Program-made: the position numbers and the translations under genes
NCBI GenBank assembly: GCA_902805545.1
Contig: CADCTD010000058.1
Span: 1 to 64,000 of the forward strand
From: an uncultured Craurococcus sp.
Lineage (GTDB): Bacteria > Pseudomonadota > Alphaproteobacteria > Acetobacterales > Acetobacteraceae
Reading direction: 5' to 3'
DNA length: 64,000 nucleotides
Part shown: piece after piece, positions 1 through 8,660 of the stretch
Numbering within the stretch: the stretch's first letter is position 1
Layout of the letters: every line of letters begins with the position of its first letter
The notes under the pieces: generated by a model
The model's input: the letters and a program-made list of their open reading frames with translations, nothing else
What the model was told of the DNA's origin: nothing
Databases searched by the model: none

Positions 1-178
1 CCCGCGCCGCCGCCCGGCTGGTCAGCAGCAGGGCCTGCACGCCGGCGGGGGCGGCGAGCGGCCGCGGCGCGAGGCGCAGGGCGGGCGCCAGCACCGGCTC
101 CCAGCCGAGGGCGGCGAGGCGGCGCCCCGTCTCCTCCGCCCCCGGCTCCGGCCGCGTCACGAGGACTGCCTCAGGCAA
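1..178 (-). CDS. hemD: Uroporphyrinogen-III synthase, N-terminal part (runs off the window)
   Basis: Partial gene. It would cyclise hydroxymethylbilane to uroporphyrinogen III in cytoplasmic haem synthesis. The visible N-terminus after the start reads [20 protein letters not shown], then [10 protein letters not shown], which matches the first strand and the substrate-binding TSR segment of HemD. It lies just downstream of hemC on the same strand. A TTG at 178 gives an 8-nt overlap with the hemC stop codon; a GTG at 160 is the alternative start. Either way the two genes are translationally close, as expected for a hemC-hemD operon. Most of the gene is beyond base 1, so the catalytic region cannot be inspected. 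Confidence 0.8.
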   Translation of the reverse strand, partial: MPEAVLVTRPEPGAEETGRRLAALGWEPVLAPALRLAPRPLAAPAGVQALLLTSRAAAR

Positions 179-1160
179 AGAGGTCGGCCGGGCTGTCGGC
201 CCGGAGCTCCGCGCCGAGGGCGGCGCCGAGTCGCACCGCATCCGCCGCCGCGCCCGTGACGGAGCGCTTCATCAGGAAGCTGCCATCCGGCCGGGCGACG
301 AGGCCGGTCAGGTGCAGCGCCCCGGTCGGCAGCAGCCGCGCATGGCCGCCGATCGGCGTGCGGCAGGAGCCGTCGAGAGCGCCGAGCAGCGCCCGCTCCG
401 CCCGGCTGACCGCCGCCGCCGTACGGTCCTCGATGGCGGAGAGCAGGTCCAGCAGCTCCGCATCCGCGCTGCGGCAGGTGATGCCGACGATGCCCTGGCC
501 GGCGGCCGGCACCATCGCCTCGGCATCGAGGACGATGCCGGCCTCGCGCTCGAGGCCCATCCGCTTCAGCCCGGCCAGCGCCAGGAAGGAGGCGGAGAAG
601 TCGCCCGCCCGCACCCGGCCGAGCCGGGTCTGGATATTGCCGCGGATGACCTCGCAGCGAAGGTCGGGCCGCGCATGGAGAATCTGCGACTGGCGGCGGA
701 CGGAGGCGGTGCCGATCACCGCGCCGGCCGGCAGGCAGCCATAGGGGTAGGCCGGGTCCGGCACGCCGCAGCCGGGGCCGAGCACGATGGCATCCCGCGC
801 ATCCTCCCGCGCCAGGGTGCAGGCCAGGCTGATGCCGGCGGGAAGCTCCGTCTCCAGGTCCTTCAGGCTGTGGACGGCAAAATCGACGCGGCGGTCGAGC
901 AGCGCCTCGTGGATCTCCTTGGCGAAGAGGCCCTTGCCGCCGATATCCGCCAGCGGCCGGTCCTGGATGCGGTCGCCGGAGGTGGCGATGATCCGCTCCT
1001 CGAAGGCCTCGGCCGCGCGCAGCACCGGGCAAACGCGGGTGATGATCGACAGGAAGTGCCGGGTCTGCCACAGCGCCAGCGGCGAGCCGCGGGTGCCGAC
1101 CCGGAGCGGCAGGGCACGGCCATGGCGCGGAGCCTGGGCGAGGGTATCGTCGAGCGGCAT
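171..1160 (-). CDS. hemC: Hydroxymethylbilane synthase (porphobilinogen deaminase)
   Basis: 329 residues, the usual HemC length. It joins four porphobilinogen molecules into the linear tetrapyrrole hydroxymethylbilane. The N-terminal motif [13 protein letters not shown] (about residues 21-33), the loop [10 protein letters not shown], the arginine-rich TASVRRQSQ and RGNIQTRL segments, and the cofactor-attachment motif [11 protein letters not shown] with Cys266 (dipyrromethane attachment) are all visible. It is divergent from tsaD with only about 43 bp between the start codons, so the two promoters must be compact or overlapping. hemD follows with a short overlap. No unusual feature was noticed. 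Confidence 0.97.
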   Translation of the reverse strand: MPLDDTLAQAPRHGRALPLRVGTRGSPLALWQTRHFLSIITRVCPVLRAAEAFEERIIATSGDRIQDRPLADIGGKGLFAKEIHEALLDRRVDFAVHSLKDLETELPAGISLACTLAREDARDAIVLGPGCGVPDPAYPYGCLPAGAVIGTASVRRQSQILHARPDLRCEVIRGNIQTRLGRVRAGDFSASFLALAGLKRMGLEREAGIVLDAEAMVPAAGQGIVGITCRSADAELLDLLSAIEDRTAAAVSRAERALLGALDGSCRTPIGGHARLLPTGALHLTGLVARPDGSFLMKRSVTGAAADAVRLGAALGAELRADSPADLFA

Positions 1161-1203
1161 CGGGGTGACATAGAGCCGTCATGGACAAGGGGAAAGAGCG
1201 GTA

Positions 1204-2247
1204 ATGGATGCGTCGGCCGCGGTGCTCGGCCTCGAATCGAGCTGCGACGAGACGGCGGCGGCGGTGCTGCGGGCGGACGGGACGATCCTCGCCGAGGCGG
1301 TGCTGAGCCAGCTTGAGGAGCATGCTGCCTTCGGCGGCGTGGTGCCGGAGATCGCGGCCCGTGCCCATCTGGAGCACCTGCCGCGTCTCGCCGCCCGGGT
1401 GGTGGCGGAAGCGGGGCTCGGCTTCGGCGAGCTCGCCGGCGTCGCCGCGACTTCGGGTCCGGGGCTGATCGGCGGGCTGATCGTCGGCGCCAGCCTCGGC
1501 AAGGGGCTGGCGATCGCGCATGGCCTGCCCTTCGTCGCGGTGAACCACCTGGAGGCGCATGCGCTGACCGCCACCCTGCCGGGACTGGTCGAGGGCGGGG
1601 TGCGCTTTCCCTACCTGCTGCTGCTGCTCTCGGGCGGGCATTGCCAGTGCGTTGCCGTCGAAGGCGTAGGGCGGTACCGGCGCCTCGGCACCACGCTCGA
1701 CGATGCGGTGGGCGAGGCCTTCGACAAGTCGGCCAAGCTGCTCGGCCTGCCCTGGCCGGGCGGGCCGGCGCTGGAGTGGCTGGCCGCGGGCGGCGATCCG
1801 GCACGCTATGCGCTGCCGCGGCCGCTGCTCGGGCGGGCCGGGTGCGACTTCTCCTTCAGCGGGCTGAAGACGGCCGTGGCCCATGCCGTGGCGAAGCATC
1901 CGCCGGGGACGCTGCCGGAAGGGGACCGGGCCGACCTCGCCGCCGGCTTCCAGGCGGCGGTGGCGGCGGTGCTGGCCGACCGGGCGCGGCATGCGCTCGA
2001 CATGCTGCCCGCGGCGACGGCGCTGGTCGTCGCCGGCGGCGTCGCGGCGAATGCGGCGATCCGCGCGGCGCTCGGGCGGGTGGCGGGGGAGCGGGGGCTG
2101 CCGCTGGTGGCGCCGCCCATCCGGCTCTGCACCGACAATGCCGTGATGGTCGCCTGGGCCGGGATCGAGCGGCTGCGGCGCGGCCTTGCCGACCCGCTCG
2201 GCCATGCGCCGCGGCCGCGCTGGCCGCTGGACCAGCTCACGGCCTAG
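1204..2247 (+). CDS. tsaD: tRNA N6-adenosine threonylcarbamoyltransferase TsaD
   Basis: 347 residues of the Kae1/TsaD family, which transfers threonylcarbamoyl to A37 of ANN-decoding tRNAs together with TsaB and TsaE. The N-terminal ASKHA signature [11 protein letters not shown] is intact. The metal ligands His115 and His119 sit in [11 protein letters not shown], and the glycine-rich [11 protein letters not shown] and [11 protein letters not shown] nucleotide-binding segments are present, followed by the late aspartate in [11 protein letters not shown]. The ATG at 1204 places the conserved motif at residue 8, as usual. Synteny with divergent hemC is common in Alphaproteobacteria. The gpsA gene often found downstream is absent here; a sensor kinase on the other strand follows. 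Confidence 0.97.
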   Translation: MDASAAVLGLESSCDETAAAVLRADGTILAEAVLSQLEEHAAFGGVVPEIAARAHLEHLPRLAARVVAEAGLGFGELAGVAATSGPGLIGGLIVGASLGKGLAIAHGLPFVAVNHLEAHALTATLPGLVEGGVRFPYLLLLLSGGHCQCVAVEGVGRYRRLGTTLDDAVGEAFDKSAKLLGLPWPGGPALEWLAAGGDPARYALPRPLLGRAGCDFSFSGLKTAVAHAVAKHPPGTLPEGDRADLAAGFQAAVAAVLADRARHALDMLPAATALVVAGGVAANAAIRAALGRVAGERGLPLVAPPIRLCTDNAVMVAWAGIERLRRGLADPLGHAPRPRWPLDQLTA

Positions 2248-2340
2248 CGGGATCTGCGAAGACCGGACCGCGGATCCCGGCCCGGGCTTCCATCACGGCG
2301 CGTGATCCACGCCTTCAGCCGCTCGAGCCCTCGGCAGTCA
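2248..2340 (+). repeat. Two-copy structured intergenic element, copy A (also acts as tsaD terminator hairpin)
   Basis: Starts directly after the tsaD stop. The first part is a hairpin with arms 2248-2257 and 2270-2279 (one T-G wobble). The second part is the conserved segment containing GTGATCCACGCC and AGCCGCTCGAGCC, ending in GTCA. A sequence of identical length occurs at 16274-16366 after hflX; by eye, about two thirds of positions match. The outer three pairs of the hairpin are CGG/CCG here and TAC/GTA in the other copy, so the changes are compensatory. The last three bases are also the stop codon of the sensor kinase gene on the minus strand. Confidence 0.65.
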
Positions 2341-3855
2341 GGCTCGAGGCTCGGGGGCGGGCAGGCGCGGGGCCGCCCCGGCCAGCACGCGGGTGACAGG
2401 CAGGTCGATGCGGCAGGCGAGCCCGCCTGCTGCCCAGCGGACCTCGATCGTCCCACCGAGCTGGCCGCGCAACACCGCCTCCAGCATCCGCGTGCCGAAG
2501 CCGCGCCCGGACGGCGCCTGCACCGGCGGGCCGCCGCTTTCGGTCCAGTCGAGATGGAGCCGCCCCTCCTCCAGCCGCCAGGCAAGGGCGATCCGCCCGG
2601 CCGGGGCCGAGGCGGCGCCATGCTTCACCGCATTGGTCGCCAGCTCGTGCAGCACCATGGCCAGCGGCTGCACCGCGCTGGCGGCGATGGCGAGCGGCGG
2701 CCCCTCGAGCGTCACCGAGCCGGGTGGGCAGCCGGCCAGCTCCCGCTCGGCAAGGACGCGGAAATCGGCCCCGATCCAGCCCCGCTCCGCCAGCAGCGTA
2801 TGGGCGCGGGCAAGGGCGGCGACCCGGGCCTCCACCGCGGCCATGTAGGATTCGGGCCGGTCGCGCCGGGTGAGGCGGAGGACCGACTGCACCACGGCGA
2901 GGACGTTCTTGGCGCGGTGGTCGACCTCCCGCATCAGCAGGATGCGGCGCTCCTCGGCCTCCCGCCGCTCGCTGACATCGCGCGAGATGCCGGAGAGGCG
3001 CAGCGCCTGGCCGGTCGCCGGGTCCCGCTCGGTCACCGCGCCCTGGGTGGCGACCCAGGCCCAGCCCTCGGCCGGCGGGCGGCGGCCGACGCGGAACTCG
3101 GCCGCGAATTCCCCGGTCTCGCCGGAGATGGTGGCCTGGAGCCGGGCGAGTGCCATCGGGCGGTCCTCGGGATGCACCGACGCGGCCCATTCGGTCAGGG
3201 TGAAGACCGGCCGCGACGGGGCCTGGATCGGGTCGTCGGCGCGGGTGAGGCGGCGGCCGCGATCGGCGCGGACATCATACTCCCAGCTCACCAGCCGCGC
3301 GGCGTCGAGGGCCTGGCGGAGCTTCTCCTGCCGGTCTGCGAGGTCGAGGGCGGCCTGCCGGCGCTCATGGATGTCCTCGACCAGGCCGACCCATTCATCC
3401 CCCGTCGGCACGGCGCGGGCGCGGACCCAGTGCCAGGCGCCGGCCCGGGTCCGGACGCGGTACTCGATATCAACCGGCTGCCGGGCGGCGCGGGCCGTGG
3501 CCCAGGCGGCAAGGGTCGGCTCGCGGTCGGTGGGGTGCAGCACCTCGAGCCAGCCGGCGCCGCGCAGCGCCTCAAGGCCCTGGCCGGTGAGCTCGGTCCA
3601 GCCCTCGGCCTCGAGGATCGCGCCCTCGGCGTCGCCGCGCCAGAGCACGAGGTCGCCGGCCTGGGCCAGGGCGCGGAAGCGGCGCTCGCCCTGGGACTCG
3701 CCGGCCGGCACGCGGTCGCGCTCGGCAGCGAGGCGGAGATTGAGCAGGAGGGCAAGGGCGAGCAGCAGGATGACCGGCAGCAGGATCCGGCCGCGGCTCT
3801 CCGCATCCGCCAGGCCGAGGACAAGCGCCGCCAGGGCCAGCAGGAGGAGCGGCAT
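2338..3855 (-). CDS. Membrane-anchored PAS sensor histidine kinase, HWE/HisKA_2 type
   Basis: 505 residues from the ATG at 3855. Two hydrophobic segments (about 2-17 and 24-40) form an N-terminal hairpin in the membrane. PAS folds follow at about 58-165 and 178-300, each closing with a typical PAC end (EDIHERRQAAL; SGISRDVSERREA). The phospho-acceptor is His313 in REVDHRAKNVL, and the N-box is LHELATNAVKHGA, both typical of the HWE/HisKA_2 class, which often serves general-stress or light signalling in Alphaproteobacteria. No receiver gene is adjacent; the divergent neighbour is a cupin. The frame stays open upstream of 3855, but that stretch overlaps the cupin gene and lacks a credible ribosome site. 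The stop codon lies inside repeat copy A. Confidence 0.85.
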   Translation of the reverse strand: MPLLLLALAALVLGLADAESRGRILLPVILLLALALLLNLRLAAERDRVPAGESQGERRFRALAQAGDLVLWRGDAEGAILEAEGWTELTGQGLEALRGAGWLEVLHPTDREPTLAAWATARAARQPVDIEYRVRTRAGAWHWVRARAVPTGDEWVGLVEDIHERRQAALDLADRQEKLRQALDAARLVSWEYDVRADRGRRLTRADDPIQAPSRPVFTLTEWAASVHPEDRPMALARLQATISGETGEFAAEFRVGRRPPAEGWAWVATQGAVTERDPATGQALRLSGISRDVSERREAEERRILLMREVDHRAKNVLAVVQSVLRLTRRDRPESYMAAVEARVAALARAHTLLAERGWIGADFRVLAERELAGCPPGSVTLEGPPLAIAASAVQPLAMVLHELATNAVKHGAASAPAGRIALAWRLEEGRLHLDWTESGGPPVQAPSGRGFGTRMLEAVLRGQLGGTIEVRWAAGGLACRIDLPVTRVLAGAAPRLPAPEPRA

Positions 3856-4065
3856 TGCGCGCAGGCCGATGAATGCCGGTATCACCAATGCGGCTCGGAT
3901 GCTGTCTGACGCGCCATGGTTGAAGGAGGTGCCCTGCAGAATGCGGTATCGTGTCAGGTCGGGAACCCGTCTGGTGCCCATCCGGTGGTCAACAGATCGG
4001 GAGCGAGGCGGCAACCCGGCGCGGCGGGCCGGCGTTGGCCCGGCGACACGCGGGGAGCGACGAGC

Positions 4066-4431
4066 ATGGCGGATGGATTGAAGCAGGCGGCAGCGGAGGT
4101 GGCGGCGACGCCCTTCGTCATTCCCGGGGCACGGGGCGAGTTCCGCATCCAGGTGCTGAACGAGGATGCGGCGCGCGGGGTGGTGACGAGCATCGTCCAC
4201 ATCCCGCCGGGCGGCTTCATCCCGGCGCATTCGCACAGCAAGGGTGCCGAGATGCACTACGTGCTCAGCGGCGAGCTGATCGATGGCGGCACGCGGATGG
4301 GGCCGGGAGGCTTCCTCACCCATCCGGCCGGGCAGGTGCACGGGCCGCATGAGAGCGAGGGCGGGGCGCAGGTGCTGACCGTCCAGCAATGGCAGTCGCA
4401 GGACGGCGACTTCGATTTCGAGCCGGCCTGA
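4066..4431 (+). CDS. Small cupin-domain protein
   Basis: 121 residues, a single cupin barrel. The first cupin motif is visible as PPGGFIPAHSHSKGAEMHYV (His, His and a later Glu as metal ligands), and the second as GPGGFLTHPAGQVHGPHE. The family includes anti-sigma-like ChrR domains, dioxygenases and isomerases, so the reaction cannot be named. The ATG at 4066 follows a GGGGAGCGACG ribosome site; the open frame extends further upstream but without cupin similarity. It is divergent from the HWE kinase and 74 bp before the CoA-transferase gene on the same strand, so co-transcription with the latter is possible. Confidence 0.8.
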   Translation: MADGLKQAAAEVAATPFVIPGARGEFRIQVLNEDAARGVVTSIVHIPPGGFIPAHSHSKGAEMHYVLSGELIDGGTRMGPGGFLTHPAGQVHGPHESEGGAQVLTVQQWQSQDGDFDFEPA

Positions 4432-4505
4432 CCCCGTTGGCTTGACCGTGGCCGGCGGCGGCGCCCAGACTTTCGGCGGAACGTCCACGGAAGGAAGGCG
4501 CCGCC

Positions 4506-5639
4506 ATGCTGCCCTTGCAGGGGGTCACGGTGGTCGAGCTCGGGCAGAACCTGGCCGGCCCCTATGCCAGCGAGATCCTCGGCCTGCTCGGCGCAAGGGT
4601 GGTCAAGATCGAGCGGCCGGAGGGCGATGACGCCCGCGGCTGGGGCCCGCCCTTCCATGCCGGGACGGCGACGACCTTCCACGCGGTGAACCGCGCCAAG
4701 CGCAGCATCGCCCTTGACCTGAAGGACAAGGCGGCGGTCGGGTGGCTGCGTGGCTTCCTCGGCGAGGCCGACATCTTCGTCCAGAACATGCGGCCCGGCT
4801 CGCTGGAGGCGATGGGGCTGGGGGCGGAGGCGGTGCGGGCGCTGCATCCCCGCCTGATCTACTGCTCGCTGCATGCCTTCGGCGCTGCCGGGCCGTTGGC
4901 CCTGAAGCCGGGCTACGAGCCGATCGTGCAGGCCTTCGCCGGGATGTTCAGCGTGAACGGCAGCGCGGAGGCAGCGCCCGCGCGGGTCGGCATGCAGGTG
5001 CTCGACCTCGGGACGGGGGTCTGGGCGGCGCTCGGCTGCCTCGCCGCCCTGCAGCGGCGGCACCTGACGGGGGAGGGGGCGACGGTCGACACCTCGCTCT
5101 TCGAGACCGGGCTCGGCTGGATGGGGCAGCATTTCGCCGGCTTCTTCGAGACCGGGCGGCAGCCGCCGCGGCACCGCAGCGGCAACCCGAAGCTGATCGT
5201 CTTCCAGGCCTTCGACACGGCGGATGGCGAGATCGTCGTGGCGGCGGCGAATGACCGGCTCTTCGCCAAGTTCACCGCGGTGCTCGGCTATCCCGAATGG
5301 GGCGCCGACCCGCATTTCCGCACCAACAAGGACCGCATCGCCCACCGCGAGATCCTGCTGCCGCTGCTGGAGGCGGCGATGAGGACGCGCCCGAGCGAGG
5401 AGTGGGCGGCGGCGCTGGAGGCGGCGGGCGTGCCCTGCTCGCCGATCCATGACCTGGCGGCGGTCGCGGCGCATCCGCAGACCGAGGCGCTCGGAATGGT
5501 TGTCGCCGCGCCGGATGCGCCGCGCGGGATCGGCCTGCCGGTCTCCTTCGACGGGACCAGGCCGCCGGTGGAGCGCGGCGCGCCGGCGCTCGGCGAGGCG
5601 AATGCCGAGTTCGGCGCGCCGGTGCCGGGGGCGCGATAG
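4506..5639 (+). CDS. Class III (CaiB/BaiF) acyl-CoA transferase
   Basis: 377 residues. Family III transferases move CoA between organic acids through an aspartyl-CoA intermediate. Visible landmarks are the N-terminus GVTVVELGQNLAGPYASEIL, the segment LGARVVKIERPEGDDAR, the NRAKRSIALDLK loop and the catalytic aspartate in ATVDTSLFETGL. The acid substrate (formate/oxalate, succinate/malate type and others) cannot be deduced. The ATG at 4506 follows a GGAAGGCGCC ribosome site. It lies on the opposite strand to the TPP-enzyme operon, converging with only about 25 bp between the stop codons. Confidence 0.92.
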   Translation: MLPLQGVTVVELGQNLAGPYASEILGLLGARVVKIERPEGDDARGWGPPFHAGTATTFHAVNRAKRSIALDLKDKAAVGWLRGFLGEADIFVQNMRPGSLEAMGLGAEAVRALHPRLIYCSLHAFGAAGPLALKPGYEPIVQAFAGMFSVNGSAEAAPARVGMQVLDLGTGVWAALGCLAALQRRHLTGEGATVDTSLFETGLGWMGQHFAGFFETGRQPPRHRSGNPKLIVFQAFDTADGEIVVAAANDRLFAKFTAVLGYPEWGADPHFRTNKDRIAHREILLPLLEAAMRTRPSEEWAAALEAAGVPCSPIHDLAAVAAHPQTEALGMVVAAPDAPRGIGLPVSFDGTRPPVERGAPALGEANAEFGAPVPGAR

Positions 5640-5664
5640 ACTCCGGCGTCGCGGCCGGGGCAGC

Positions 5665-7311
5665 TCAGGCGACCGGCAGCCGGGCCTTCAGCTCGTCGAC
5701 CAGGACGCGCTTATTCTCGGAATAATCGATCGGCATTGCGACGATATGGACGCCGCCGGCCCTGAAGGCGGCCTCCAGCGTCGGGATCAGCGCCTCGGTC
5801 GCCTCGACGCGGTGGCCGGTGGCGCCATAGGCCTCGGCGTATCGCACGAAGTCCGGGTTGCCGAAGGTCATGCCGAAATCGGTGAAGCCGTCGACCGACT
5901 GCTTCCAGCGGATCATGCCATAGGCGTTGTCGACCAGGATCAGCACGACGAGGTTCAGCCGGAGGCGGACCGAGGTCTCCATCTCCTGGCTGTTCATCAT
6001 GAAGCCGCCATCGCCGCAGACGGCCAGCACCCGCCGGTCCGGGTGGAGCATGGAGGCCATCATCGCCGAGGGCAGGCCGGCGCCCATGGTGGCGAGCGCG
6101 TTGTCGAGCAGCAGGGTGTTCGCCACATGGGTGCGGTAGTTGCGGGCAAACCAGATCTTGTACATGCCGTTGTCGAGGGCGACGATGCCGTCCGGCGGGA
6201 TCACCTGCCGGATGTCGTGCACCAGCCGCTGCGGCGTCGGCGGGAAGCGCGCTTCCTCCGCCCGGTCGGCGATGCGGGCGAGGATGCCCTCGCGCAGCGT
6301 GAGCAGGGCGCCGGCGCGATGCAGCCGGCCCTCCACGCGGTCGGCCAGCAGCTCGAGGCTCGGGCCGACATCGCCCACCACCTCGGCATGCGGGAAGTAG
6401 ACGCCCTCCACATTGGCCGGCGTATAGCTGACATGGATCACCTTCGGCCCGCCCGGGCCCATGATGAAGGGCGGCTTCTCGATCGTGTCATGGCCGATGG
6501 CGAGGATGAGGTCGGCGCTCTCGATCGCCTCATGCACGTAGTCGCGCTCGGAGAGCGCCGCGGTGCCCATGTAGAGGTTCATGCCGGCCGCGACCGTGCC
6601 CTTGCCCATCTGCGTGGTGAAGAAGGGGATGCCGGTGCGGCGGACGAAGCCCTGCAGGCCGGCGGTGGAGCGCGGCCGGCTGGCGGCGGCGCCGAGCATG
6701 ATCAGCGGCCGCTCGGCGGCAAGCAGCATCTCCGCCGCGCGGTCGAGGGCCGTGCGATGCGCGACCGGGATCTCGATCGGGTGCGGCGGCACCAGCGGCG
6801 GCGGGTTCGCCACCTCCTCGCCCGCGACATCCTCCGGCAGCTCGAGATGCACGGGCCCCGGCCGCTCCTCCTGCGCGACGCGGAAGGCGTCGCGCACCAG
6901 GGTCGGGATGGTGGCGGCGCTGACGACCTGCCGGCTGAGTTTGGTCAGCGGCCTCATGGTGGCGATGGTGTCGACGATCTGGAACTTCGCCTGCCGGCTG
7001 CTCATGATCCCCTTCTGGCCGGTGATCATGACCATCGGCATTGCGCCGAGATGCGCATAGGCCGCGCCGGTGACGAGGTTGAGCGCACCCGGGCCGAGCG
7101 TTGCGAGGCAGACGCCCGGCCTGCCGGTGAGGCGGCCATAGGTCGCCGCCATGAAGGCGGCGGACTGCTCGTGCCGCGTCAGCACGAGCTGGATCGCGGA
7201 GGTGCGGAGCGACTCGACGACGTCCAGATTCTCCTCGCCGGGCACGCCGAAGATGCGGTCGACGCCCTCGTTCTCGAGCGCCGCCACCAGCAGGTCAGAT
7301 CCCTTGGTCAT
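5665..7311 (-). CDS. Acetolactate synthase-like thiamine pyrophosphate enzyme
   Basis: 548 residues with the N-terminal PYR, central and C-terminal PP domains of the AHAS/POX family. Glu48 in LTRHEQSAAFM is the cofactor-activating glutamate. The TPP/Mg motif is seen as CGDGGFMMNSQE followed by VDNAYGMIRWKQ. The closest family look is large-subunit or catabolic (AlsS-like) acetolactate synthase; no regulatory small subunit gene (ilvH) is adjacent, which fits a stand-alone catabolic enzyme better than the branched-chain amino acid enzyme. Its start is 24 bp after the stop of the dehydrogenase gene at 7336-8385, so both are probably one transcript. Confidence 0.85.
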   Translation of the reverse strand: MTKGSDLLVAALENEGVDRIFGVPGEENLDVVESLRTSAIQLVLTRHEQSAAFMAATYGRLTGRPGVCLATLGPGALNLVTGAAYAHLGAMPMVMITGQKGIMSSRQAKFQIVDTIATMRPLTKLSRQVVSAATIPTLVRDAFRVAQEERPGPVHLELPEDVAGEEVANPPPLVPPHPIEIPVAHRTALDRAAEMLLAAERPLIMLGAAASRPRSTAGLQGFVRRTGIPFFTTQMGKGTVAAGMNLYMGTAALSERDYVHEAIESADLILAIGHDTIEKPPFIMGPGGPKVIHVSYTPANVEGVYFPHAEVVGDVGPSLELLADRVEGRLHRAGALLTLREGILARIADRAEEARFPPTPQRLVHDIRQVIPPDGIVALDNGMYKIWFARNYRTHVANTLLLDNALATMGAGLPSAMMASMLHPDRRVLAVCGDGGFMMNSQEMETSVRLRLNLVVLILVDNAYGMIRWKQSVDGFTDFGMTFGNPDFVRYAEAYGATGHRVEATEALIPTLEAAFRAGGVHIVAMPIDYSENKRVLVDELKARLPVA

Positions 7312-7335
7312 GCTCCATCCCTCCGGTGGTTGCCG

Positions 7336-8385
7336 CTACGAGCCGCCCCGCAGGCGGCGGATGACGGCCCTGGCGAAATCCATGGTCGAGGCGCTGCCGC
7401 CGAGGTCGCGGGTGCGCACCCCGTCGGCATTGAGCGCCTGGTCCACCGCCCCGCGCAGCCGGGCGGCGAGCGGCTGGCGGCCGGCATGCTCCAGCATCAG
7501 CGCCGAGGCGAGCAGCATGGCGAGCGGGTTGGCGATGCCCTTCCCGGCGATGTCGGGGGCCGAGCCGTGCACCGCCTCGAAGATCGCCGCATCGGCGCCG
7601 ATATTGGCCCCCGGCGCCGTGCCGAGCCCGCCGATCAGCCCGGCCGCCAGGTCGGAGAGGATGTCGCCGAAGAGGTTGGTGGTGACGATCACGTCGAAGC
7701 GCCAGGGGTCGAGCACCATCTGCATGGCGCAGGCATCGACGATGCGGTCGTCCCACTCCACCCGGCCGGCATAGCGCGGCGCCACCTCCTTCGCGGTCTC
7801 GAGGAAGATGCCGGTCAGCGCCTTCAGCACATTGGCCTTGTGGACGACCGTCACCTTCCTGCGGCCGTTCCGCACCGCATAGTCGAAGGCGAATTCCAGG
7901 ATGCGGCGCGAGCCGGCGCGGGTGTTGACGCCGGAGGAGATGGCGACCGCATGCGGGTCGCCGTCGATCGGGATGTAGTGCTCGAAGGCGACGTAGAGGC
8001 CCTCGATGTTCTCGCGGACGATGACGAGGTCGATATCCTCGTAGCGCCCGCCGGGCACCATCGTCCGCGCCGGGCGGACATTGGCGTAGAGGCCGAATTC
8101 CTCGCGCAGGCGGACATTGACGGAGCGGAAGCCTCCCCCCACCGGCGTGGTCAGCGGCCCCTTGAGCGCCAGGCGGGTGCGGCGGACGGAATCGAGGGTC
8201 ACGCCCGGCAGCGGGTCGCCATGCGCCTCGATGCCGGCCAGCCCGCCCTGCTGCACCTCCCAGGCGAAGGGCGAGCCGAGCGCCTCCAGCACCGCGACCA
8301 CGGCCTCGGTGACCTCGGGCCCGATGCCGTCGCCGGGGATCAGCGTCGCCGGAATGGCGCCGGTCGTCTCATCTCCACCCATCAT
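7336..8385 (-). CDS. NAD-type isocitrate / isopropylmalate family dehydrogenase
   Basis: 349 residues of the beta-decarboxylating dehydrogenase family. The start shows LIPGDGIGPEV, the substrate loop is FRSVNVRLREEFGLYANVRP, the Lys/Tyr region shows VRENIEGLY and VVHKANVLK, and the metal-binding region is DVIVTTNLFGDILSDLAAG. The spacing resembles bacterial NAD-dependent isocitrate or homoisocitrate dehydrogenases rather than LeuB, but tartrate/3-isopropylmalate activity cannot be excluded. Two consecutive ATGs (8385 and 8382) are possible starts; GGAG lies just upstream. First gene of a two-gene operon with the TPP enzyme. The 275 bp upstream to the divergent DUF4255 gene is very GC-rich with no recognisable gene. 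Confidence 0.85.
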   Translation of the reverse strand: MMGGDETTGAIPATLIPGDGIGPEVTEAVVAVLEALGSPFAWEVQQGGLAGIEAHGDPLPGVTLDSVRRTRLALKGPLTTPVGGGFRSVNVRLREEFGLYANVRPARTMVPGGRYEDIDLVIVRENIEGLYVAFEHYIPIDGDPHAVAISSGVNTRAGSRRILEFAFDYAVRNGRRKVTVVHKANVLKALTGIFLETAKEVAPRYAGRVEWDDRIVDACAMQMVLDPWRFDVIVTTNLFGDILSDLAAGLIGGLGTAPGANIGADAAIFEAVHGSAPDIAGKGIANPLAMLLASALMLEHAGRQPLAARLRGAVDQALNADGVRTRDLGGSASTMDFARAVIRRLRGGS

Positions 8386-8660
8386 GGGCTCCGCTCTGCA
8401 GGGGGTTGACGCGTCTTGCCGGCCGGCTGCCGCATGGACCGGGCCCATGCCGGCCTCGCGGGCCCGCGGCCGCGCACGGCCTCCCGCGCCGCCTCGGCGG
8501 GCGGGCGGGCACACCGGCGGGGAGGAATGTGGTCTGCCGCGCGCCCTCCGGCAACGGGCCGCCGAGGGTGATGCCACGGCCCGGCGCCGCAGACCGCGGG
8601 GCGGGTGGAAACCCCGGCTTCGGCCCGGCCGTTGGCGCCGGTACAGCGTCGGAGTCCGCC

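Noticed and set aside
2338-4488. A 716-codon version of the HWE kinase starting near 4488
   Set aside because: The added N-terminus overlaps the whole cupin gene on the other strand and is Arg/Pro-rich with no domain; the ATG at 3855 places the membrane hairpin at the start as expected.
5449-8409. A roughly 986-codon plus-strand open frame across the TPP enzyme and dehydrogenase
   Set aside because: Antisense shadow; composition is Arg/Gly/Asp-rich and lacks motifs, whereas both minus-strand genes carry intact active-site motifs.
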